9,683 bases of DNA. Origin: an uncultured Oscillospiraceae bacterium. Lineage in GTDB: Bacteria; Bacillota; Clostridia; Oscillospirales; Acutalibacteraceae. The DNA is taken from positions 1 through 9,683 of the forward strand of contig CAUGOD010000058.1 of the NCBI GenBank assembly GCA_959601025.1, read 5' to 3'. A model generated the notes under the pieces. It saw only the letters and a program-made list of their open reading frames with translations. It ran no database searches and had not been told where the DNA came from. Made by a program: the position numbers and the translations under genes. Below are positions 5,410 to 9,683 of this stretch, one piece after another; position 1 is the first letter of the stretch; each line of letters begins with the position of its first letter.

Positions 5410-5450
5410 CCATGCCTTTCCGGCCGCTTCACGCCGGCCCATCGTTCTCT

Positions 5451-5478
5451 ATTGTAGCGAATCAGGGGAAAAACACAA
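5451..5478 (-). promoter_or_regulatory. Candidate pflA promoter
   Basis: On the minus strand TTGTGT (5473-5478) and TACAAT (5451-5456) are 16 bases apart, with predicted start about 35 bases before the pflA ATG. It lies at the edge of a strikingly AT-rich stretch (5480-5595) in a GC-rich locus. Confidence 0.5.
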
Positions 5479-5591
5479 GAAATTTCGATAAATTTGTTTT
5501 TTGCAAATTACAAATTGTATATTCATTGAGATATTATACAATATATCGTTCTTTAAAATTTACGAAATGTATATTTCAATCTATTCTATAC

Positions 5592-5623
5592 AAATGGGGC
5601 GGACCGGAAGGCCCGCCCCATTT
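5592..5623 (-). terminator. Possible terminator or attenuator after pflB
   Basis: AAATGGGGCGG (5592-5602) pairs perfectly with CCGCCCCATTT (5613-5623), an 11-bp stem with a 10-nt loop. On the minus strand only ATTTGTATAG follows, a weak tail, so it may slow or partly stop transcription from pflB into pflA. The 125 bases between it and the pflB stop are pyrimidine-rich on the plus strand and hold no gene. Confidence 0.5.
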
Positions 5624-5747
5624 TCACGGCTTTCCAGCCCTTCGGCCGTTCCGCCTTTTCTTTCCGCCTTGCCCTTTTCCCGCGCCTTACGCTTTGCGTC
5701 ATGCTTCGCGTCCTATACCGATACTCTTCCGCCCATACCGCCGGTTT

Positions 5748-7991
5748 TCAGAAGCGGGTGTGGAAGGTCCGGTTGATGACGTCGAGCTGCTGCTCGCGGG
5801 TCAGCTTGACGAAATTGACCGCGTAGCCGGAGACCCGGATGGTAAGCTGAGGATACAGCTCCGGATGCTCCATCGCGTCCAGCAGCACGTCGCGGTTCAG
5901 GACGTTCACGTTGATGTGGTGGCCGGCCTCGTCGAAATAGCCGTCCATCAGCCCGACAAGGTTCTCCGCCCGCTCCTCCTCCGCCCGGCCGAGCGCGCCG
6001 GGGACGATGGAGAAGGTGTAGCTGATGCCGTCCTCGCTGTAATCGTAGGGCAGCTTCGCCACCGACATCATAGAGGCCACGCAGCCGTGGCTGTCCCGGC
6101 CGTGCATGGGGTTTGCGCCGGGAGCGAAGGGCTCGCCCGCCTTCCGGCCGTCGGGGGTGGAGCCGGTCTTCTTGCCATACACCACATTGGAGGTAATGGT
6201 CAGGATGGACATGGTCGGCTTGGATTCGCGGTAGGTCGGGCACTTGGCGACCTTGCCCATGAACATCTTCACCACATCCACAGCGATGTCGTCCACCCGC
6301 GGGTCGTTGTTGCCGAATTTCGGATAATCGCCCTCGATTTCGAAATCCACCGCCAGGCCGGTCTCGTCCCGGATGGGGCGAACCTTCGCGTATTTGATGG
6401 CGGAAAGGGAATCCGCCACCACCGACAGCCCCGCCACGCCGCAGGCCATGGTGCGGAACACCTCGTCGTCGTGCAGCGCCATCTGGAGCTTTTCATAGCA
6501 GTATTTATCATGCATATAGTGGATAACGTTCAGGGTGTTCACATACAAGGAGGCCAGCCAGTCGCAGATTTTCTCGAACTTTTTCTTCACATCGTCGTAT
6601 TCGAGGTATTTCCCCCGGCAGGCGAACAGCTCGGGGCCGACCTGCACCCCGCTCTTCTCATCCCGGCCGCCGTTGATGGCGTAAAGCAGGGCCTTGGCGA
6701 GGTTGGCGCGGGCGCCGAAGAACTGCATCTGCTTGCCGATCCGCATGGCGGAGACGCAGCAGGCGATGCCGTAATCGTCCCCGAACTTCTTCCGCATCAG
6801 CTCGTCGCTCTCATACTGGATGGAACAGGTCTCGATGGACATCTTCGCGCAGTATTTCTTGAAGTTGTCCGGCAGGCGGGGGCTCCACAGCACGGTCATA
6901 TTGGGCTCGGGCGCGGGGCCGAGGTTGGTCAGGGTGTGGAGGAAGCGGAAGGACATTTTCGTGACCATATGCCGCCCGTCGGTGCACAGCCCGGCGATGG
7001 ATTCCGTCACCCAGGTCGGGTCGCCGCTGAACAGCTCGTCGTAGGCGGGGGTACGCAGGAAGCGGACCATCCGCAGCTTCATGATGAAATGGTCGACGAT
7101 TTCCTGAATCTCGCTTTCGGTATACCGGCCCTCGGCAAGATCGCGCTCGGCGTAGATGTCGAGGAAGGTGGAGACCCGGCCGATGGACATGGCGGCGCCG
7201 TTCTGCTCCTTGATGGCGGCGAGATAGCCGAAATACAGCCACTGGAAGGCTTCCTTCGTGTCCTCCGCCGGACGGGAGATATCGAAGCCGTAGGAGGCCG
7301 CCATCCGTTTGAGAGCCTCCAGCGCGCGGATCTGCTCCGCCAGCTCCTCCCGCAGGCGGATGGCGCGGGAATCCATCACCGGGTAATCCGCGTTTTCGCG
7401 GGAACGGGTCTTTTCCTCGATCAGGCGATCCACGCCGTACAGCGCCACCCGGCGGTAATCGCCGATGATGCGGCCCCGTCCATAAGCGTCCGGCAGGCCG
7501 GTGATAATGCCGGATTTCCGGGCCGCCCGCATGTCGGGGGTGTAGGCGTCGAACACACCGTCGTTATGGGTTTTGCGGTATTTAAATACCTTCTCGATTT
7601 CGGGGTCCATTTCCTTGTTATAGGCGACGAGGGAATTACGGACCATCCGGATGCCGCCGAAGGGCATGATCGCCCGCACCAGCGGCGCGGCGGTCTGCAG
7701 GCCGACGATCTGCTCGTTGTCCCGGTCGATATACCCCGGCTCATAGGCGTCGATTTCGGAGATGGTGTGGGTATCGATATCGTACACCCCGCCCCGCGCA
7801 TGCTCCTCCTTCATCAGGGCGGACACCTTGTCCCACAGCGCTTTGGTCCGCTCCGTGGGAGGGGCGAGAAAGCTCTCGTCCCCGTCGTAGGGGGTGTAAT
7901 TGCGGACAATGAAGTCGCGGACGTCCACGAACTTCTGCCACGAACCCGTTTTGAATTCGGTTTTTTTGGTTGCTTCGGTCATTTGGGTCAT
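5748..7991 (-). CDS. pflB: Formate C-acetyltransferase (pyruvate formate-lyase)
   Basis: The 747-aa protein is a full-length PflB. It cleaves pyruvate with CoA to acetyl-CoA and formate in anaerobic fermentation. The adjacent active-site cysteines are Cys411-Cys412 in DYGIACCVSAMRIGK, the glycyl-radical site is Gly722 in TIRVSGYAVNF near the C-terminus, and the PFL N-terminal blocks SWQKFVDVRDFI and FGGIRMV are clear. ATG at 7991 (MTQMTEATKK) is chosen: AAAGGA lies 12 bases upstream and the length fits the family; the frame is open to 8102, but that extension would run through the 5' UTR. GTG at 8000 is a lesser alternative. The activase gene pflA is downstream. The protein is cytoplasmic and oxygen-sensitive, which implies an anaerobic life style. 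Confidence 0.97.
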   Translation of the reverse strand: MTQMTEATKKTEFKTGSWQKFVDVRDFIVRNYTPYDGDESFLAPPTERTKALWDKVSALMKEEHARGGVYDIDTHTISEIDAYEPGYIDRDNEQIVGLQTAAPLVRAIMPFGGIRMVRNSLVAYNKEMDPEIEKVFKYRKTHNDGVFDAYTPDMRAARKSGIITGLPDAYGRGRIIGDYRRVALYGVDRLIEEKTRSRENADYPVMDSRAIRLREELAEQIRALEALKRMAASYGFDISRPAEDTKEAFQWLYFGYLAAIKEQNGAAMSIGRVSTFLDIYAERDLAEGRYTESEIQEIVDHFIMKLRMVRFLRTPAYDELFSGDPTWVTESIAGLCTDGRHMVTKMSFRFLHTLTNLGPAPEPNMTVLWSPRLPDNFKKYCAKMSIETCSIQYESDELMRKKFGDDYGIACCVSAMRIGKQMQFFGARANLAKALLYAINGGRDEKSGVQVGPELFACRGKYLEYDDVKKKFEKICDWLASLYVNTLNVIHYMHDKYCYEKLQMALHDDEVFRTMACGVAGLSVVADSLSAIKYAKVRPIRDETGLAVDFEIEGDYPKFGNNDPRVDDIAVDVVKMFMGKVAKCPTYRESKPTMSILTITSNVVYGKKTGSTPDGRKAGEPFAPGANPMHGRDSHGCVASMMSVAKLPYDYSEDGISYTFSIVPGALGRAEEERAENLVGLMDGYFDEAGHHINVNVLNRDVLLDAMEHPELYPQLTIRVSGYAVNFVKLTREQQLDVINRTFHTRF

Positions 7992-8121
7992 TGCCGTCAC
8001 CGTTCCTTTCTGTCGGAAACCCGCTCCGCTTCTTTCCGTGCCGTCAAACAGGGACGGCCTTTCTATGTGTCTCATTATACCACCCGGCCCTGTGCCGCAC
8101 AATGGAGCGCACGCCGATAAT

Positions 8122-8138
8122 AGTATACCAATTTGGTA
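8122..8138 (-). promoter_or_regulatory. pflB -10 region overlapping a perfect palindrome
   Basis: On the minus strand TATACT (8122-8127) is a good -10 about 130 bases before pflB. It overlaps TACCAATTTGGTA (8126-8138), a perfect 6+1+6 palindrome. The -35 is weak (TGTACA at 17 bases), as expected for a regulated promoter. A repressor bound at the palindrome would cover the spacer. No regulator family is assigned; it does not match the Rex or FNR consensus as I know them. Confidence 0.5.
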
Positions 8139-8319
8139 GGGTTTTGTACAGTTTGCCGCCGGGCCGCCCGCTCACCGAAATAGCTTCTCCTTCAGCACGG
8201 GAAAATATGCGTGTTTGGCTTCGGATAATAAACGTTCGATTTTTGATCCGCTTCCTCTTTTTTCTCATAGTAAAAGAGACGGTCAAAATAAAAAATATTG
8301 TACAAAAAGTTTTCGCCCG
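8139..8319. other. Intergenic region upstream of pflB, no gene seen
   Basis: AT-rich towards its right end, with no supported gene on either strand and no convincing plus-strand promoter for the hairpin block that follows. Confidence 0.45.
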
Positions 8320-8653
8320 CCTTTTTCAAAAGGCAACGCCTGCGAGCGCCCGCGGTGCGGGATACAGCGAGCAGGCGTTGGCGCCGCGGTCGAAACGGCG
8401 TGCCGGTAGGCACACCGGCCGTTTCGGGCACCGCAAGAGAAAAGAGGTCGAGGGGCAGCGCCCCCGTCGCGTCCCGCAGGACGCGAAATTTCTACAGCAA
8501 CAAAGCGCAGGAGGGGCGAAAAACATCCCGGCGGAATGTTTTTCAGTGGGGAACCCTCGCCGGGGGTTCCCCGACACGACGCTGCGCGTCGTGTCAATGG
8601 TTTTTGGTGGCATATCTTACCTATTGTCTTATATTTGTTCGATAGGCTAAGGG
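8320..8653 (+). repeat. Dense array of perfect inverted repeats (structured element, possible ncRNA)
   Basis: At least eight perfect palindromes stand nearly end to end: 8320-8333 (6 bp), 8334-8380 (10 bp, with a nested 5-bp hairpin at 8349-8361), 8386-8434 (9 bp plus outer 5 bp, nested 8400-8413), 8452-8464 (5 bp), 8468-8485 (7 bp), 8518-8544 (9 bp), 8548-8572 (9 bp) and 8573-8595 (10 bp, loop of 3). Hairpins at 8548-8572 and 8573-8595 touch. Stem sequences differ, so this is not a CRISPR or a tandem repeat. A U-tailed terminator at 8654-8686 follows on the plus strand, which makes plus-strand transcription plausible. Open frames through it are disrupted by the stems' symmetry and lack ribosome binding sites. 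It could be a large structured RNA, a composite of palindromic mobile repeats, or a nucleoid/transcription barrier. Confidence 0.7.
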
Positions 8654-8686
8654 GCTTCTGTAAAAAGATTTACAGAAGCTCTTTTT
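8654..8686 (+). terminator. Rho-independent terminator closing the hairpin array
   Basis: GCTTCTGTAAA (8654-8664) pairs perfectly with TTTACAGAAGC (8669-8679) over a 4-nt loop, then TCTTTTTC. The T tail is on the plus strand only, so it serves a plus-strand transcript although no plus-strand gene is seen upstream. Confidence 0.88.
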
Positions 8687-8874
8687 CATTTCCAATACTT
8701 TTTTAAGAAACGATATCACGAACAAATGTTGGTATATTTTTCATTGCAATCCTGTATACTGCCTAATTAGAGAACATATTGCGGTCAGAATACGGCTGTA
8801 TTTTCCCGTACCACCCTTTTATCTGCGGCCGCAGGCATCATCAATCCTCATGAAAGTTCAACAAGCATCACCGT
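8687..8874. other. Intergenic region upstream of the RHH-AbrB pair
   Basis: No supported gene. A perfect 12-bp palindrome CTGCGGCCGCAG lies at 8823-8834, about 40 bases upstream of the promoter at 8875, where it might serve as an operator. Confidence 0.4.
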
Positions 8875-8903
8875 TTGCATGATTATATTTTCGGTTATAT
8901 AAT
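8875..8903 (+). promoter_or_regulatory. Promoter of the RHH-AbrB operon
   Basis: TTGCAT (8875-8880) and a perfect TATAAT (8898-8903) are separated by exactly 17 bases. The predicted start near 8910 rules out the ATG at 8875 and supports GTG at 8926 as the first start codon. Confidence 0.85.
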
Positions 8904-8925
8904 ACATTCAAGGCAGGTGATAACC

Positions 8926-9135
8926 GTGACGGACAGGAAGCATTGGAGCACATCCACAGATTATAAACTGTATGAAAAACTGCGGGCGCTGTCCAAACGT
9001 ACCCGTATTCCGGTCTCGAAATTGTTAGACGAGGCTATCGAAGACCTTTTATCCAAGCATCAAAACTTCCCTGCGTATGAATATACGCCTGCGACATACC
9101 TCTATGAAAAGGAGAAGCAGTACCATGGCGATTGA
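8926..9135 (+). CDS. Ribbon-helix-helix DNA-binding protein (antitoxin-like)
   Basis: From GTG at 8926 the product is 69 aa. Residues 5-45 (KHWSTSTDYKLYEKLRALSK, then RTRIPVSKLLDEAIEDLLSK) fit a ribbon-helix-helix domain: a short strand (WSTST), helix A (YKLYEKLRALSKRT), the turn RIPVS and helix B (KLLDEAIEDLLSK). Such proteins bind DNA as dimers and are common as antitoxins or small repressors. The C-terminal tail (about 46-69, Tyr-rich: YEYTPATYLYEKEKQYHGD) could be a partner-binding segment. AGGTG lies about 7 bases before the GTG, and the frame upstream crosses the promoter, so longer starts are rejected. It overlaps the next gene by 11 bases. No toxin gene is evident in the window. Confidence 0.85.
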   Translation: MTDRKHWSTSTDYKLYEKLRALSKRTRIPVSKLLDEAIEDLLSKHQNFPAYEYTPATYLYEKEKQYHGD

Positions 9136-9412
9136 CGTTCGACAACTGGATTCTTTGGGCCGGGTGGTCCTGCCGATTGAGATGCGGAAAAGCCTGCGGC
9201 TTTCCGCCGGAGACTTGATGGACATTGATTGCCGCACCGGCGAAGACGGCGTCCCCTGTATTCTCCTGCGCCCGCATGAGGCGAAAAGCGCTGCGCTTCT
9301 CCTCATCGAGCATCTGAGAGACGAAGCGCAGCGCAGCGGAACCGAGGACCGGGACACCATCCGTTTCCTGCTTGACCGCCTGCAAACCGTCTTCTCCCGG
9401 AGCGACGGCTGA
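9125..9412 (+). CDS. AbrB/SpoVT-type swapped-hairpin DNA-binding protein
   Basis: The 95-aa product begins MAIDVRQLDSLGRVVLPIEM, the AbrB-type N-terminal signature (LGRVVLPIEMRKSL, residues 11-24, then AGDLMDI). The family binds DNA as swapped-hairpin dimers and acts as transition-state regulators or antitoxins. The C-terminal half (about 50-95, LLLIEHLRDEAQ and then DTIRFLLDRLQTVF) is helical and not recognised. ATG at 9125 is chosen: AAGGAG lies about 10 bases upstream and the start lies inside the last codons of the RHH gene, so the two are translationally coupled. A frame open from 9077 is rejected because it would overlap the RHH gene by 59 bases. The coding region contains a 12-bp inverted repeat (9288-9299 with 9323-9334). 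Confidence 0.88.
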   Translation: MAIDVRQLDSLGRVVLPIEMRKSLRLSAGDLMDIDCRTGEDGVPCILLRPHEAKSAALLLIEHLRDEAQRSGTEDRDTIRFLLDRLQTVFSRSDG

Positions 9413-9448
9413 TCCGTCGGTTTTCCCGCACCAGCGCGTCCCCTTCCT

Positions 9449-9488
9449 CCCTTTGCCGTCCTGTCTCCATGGCCGGCAAAGGGGCTTT
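9449..9488 (+). terminator. Terminator of the RHH-AbrB operon
   Basis: CCCTTTGCCG (9449-9458) pairs perfectly with CGGCAAAGGG (9474-9483), followed by GCTTTTCC. The loop is 15 nt and the T run short, so efficiency is uncertain, but position about 40 bases after the stop fits. Confidence 0.65.
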
Positions 9489-9593
9489 TCCATTTCTGCA
9501 TCTTTCCGCAATAGCTGAAAACCATATCGCATACAGGCTTTCTTCGGGTTTCTGTAGGTTCACGCGCTTCCGCTGAGATCCGTCCCGCATAAA

Positions 9594-9632
9594 ATTGGCC
9601 GTTATTCGCGTAAATCGCAAATAACGGCCAAT
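9594..9632. repeat. Long hairpin abutting the right 54-bp repeat
   Basis: ATTGGCCGTTATT (9594-9606) pairs perfectly with AATAACGGCCAAT (9620-9632), with a further GCG / CGC pairing inside the loop. It overlaps the first bases of the right 54-bp repeat (9630). On the minus strand it is followed by TTTTATG, so it could terminate transcription coming from beyond the right edge. Confidence 0.8.
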
Positions 9633-9683
9633 AATGATCCCCCGGCAAAGCCGGGGGTATTTCATGTGCGGGCAAAGCCCTAC
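9630..9683. repeat. 54-bp repeat with two hairpins, right copy (inverted)
   Basis: Exact reverse complement of bases 2-55, running to the last base of the window. Identity stops at 9629, where the left copy enters the end of tnpA and this copy enters an unrelated hairpin. It is probably the edge of a second IS-derived or REP-like copy continuing outside the window. Confidence 0.9.

Noticed and set aside
4301..5413. Long minus-strand frame overlapping pflA and GNAT in another phase
   Set aside because: Composition is Arg/Gly/Ala-rich frame-shift noise; the correct frames carry the CxxxCxxC and GNAT motifs.
4447..5457. Plus-strand open frame opposite pflA and the GNAT gene
   Set aside because: Antisense of two clearly recognised genes; no domain and no start signal.
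5355..8120. Very long plus-strand open frame opposite pflB and pflA
   Set aside because: It is the antisense shadow of GC-rich pflB; it has no ribosome binding site and the translation is low-complexity His/Gly/Val-rich, while the minus strand encodes an unmistakable PflB.
8298..8645. Plus-strand frame through the hairpin array
   Set aside because: Its translation is simply the palindromes read as codons; frames of similar length exist on both strands, as expected from symmetry.
8320..8686. CRISPR array
   Set aside because: The stems are all different in sequence and length and there is no regular repeat-spacer period.
9049..9675. Long minus-strand frame opposite the RHH and AbrB genes
   Set aside because: Antisense to two genes with a clear promoter, coupling and family motifs.

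Overview
The window looks like a contig from an anaerobic, low-to-mid GC Firmicute, probably a gut Clostridium-class organism of the Oscillospirales type. Support comes from the oxygen-sensitive glycyl-radical enzyme pyruvate formate-lyase with its activase, AGGAGG-type ribosome binding sites, TTGnnn-17-TATAAT promoters, U-tailed hairpin terminators, and an IS200-type transposase of the kind common in gut Clostridia. The taxonomic call is inference from gene content and protein style; no marker gene is present.

The left part (1-3750) is an accessory region of lower GC. It starts with an IS200-like insertion sequence whose transposase carries Ser where the catalytic Tyr should be. Next comes a minus-strand three-gene operon (unknown 221-aa protein, XRE-type repressor, unknown small protein) whose first ribosome binding site lies inside a perfect hairpin. 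A strong promoter then drives a ~90-nt transcript ending in a 20-bp terminator stem, possibly the remnant of a type I toxin. Finally there is a barnase-like ribonuclease toxin fused behind a phage minor-head-type Cys/His motif, followed by an intact barstar-like immunity gene. The toxin frame is broken by one in-frame TGA that falls inside the first barnase helix. This block ends at the 3' side of a tRNA-Pro(CGG) gene, a classic island attachment position.

The right part (3755-8130) is a GC-rich, core-type block read on the minus strand: pflB (pyruvate formate-lyase), pflA (its radical-SAM activase, with its own promoter in an AT-rich spacer) and a GNAT acetyltransferase. PflA installs the glycyl radical on PflB, which converts pyruvate and CoA to acetyl-CoA and formate. 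The pflB -10 region overlaps a perfect 13-bp palindrome that could be an operator.

From 8320 to 8686 no convincing gene is seen. The DNA is instead an almost continuous run of perfect inverted repeats ending in a U-tailed terminator, the best candidate here for an undescribed structured RNA or palindromic mobile repeat. At 8926-9412 a plus-strand pair of overlapping small genes encodes a ribbon-helix-helix protein and an AbrB-type protein, with a clear promoter and a terminator. The last 54 bases are a perfect inverted copy of bases 2-55, so the contig starts and stops in the same palindromic repeat. That suggests assembly broke at a multi-copy element.
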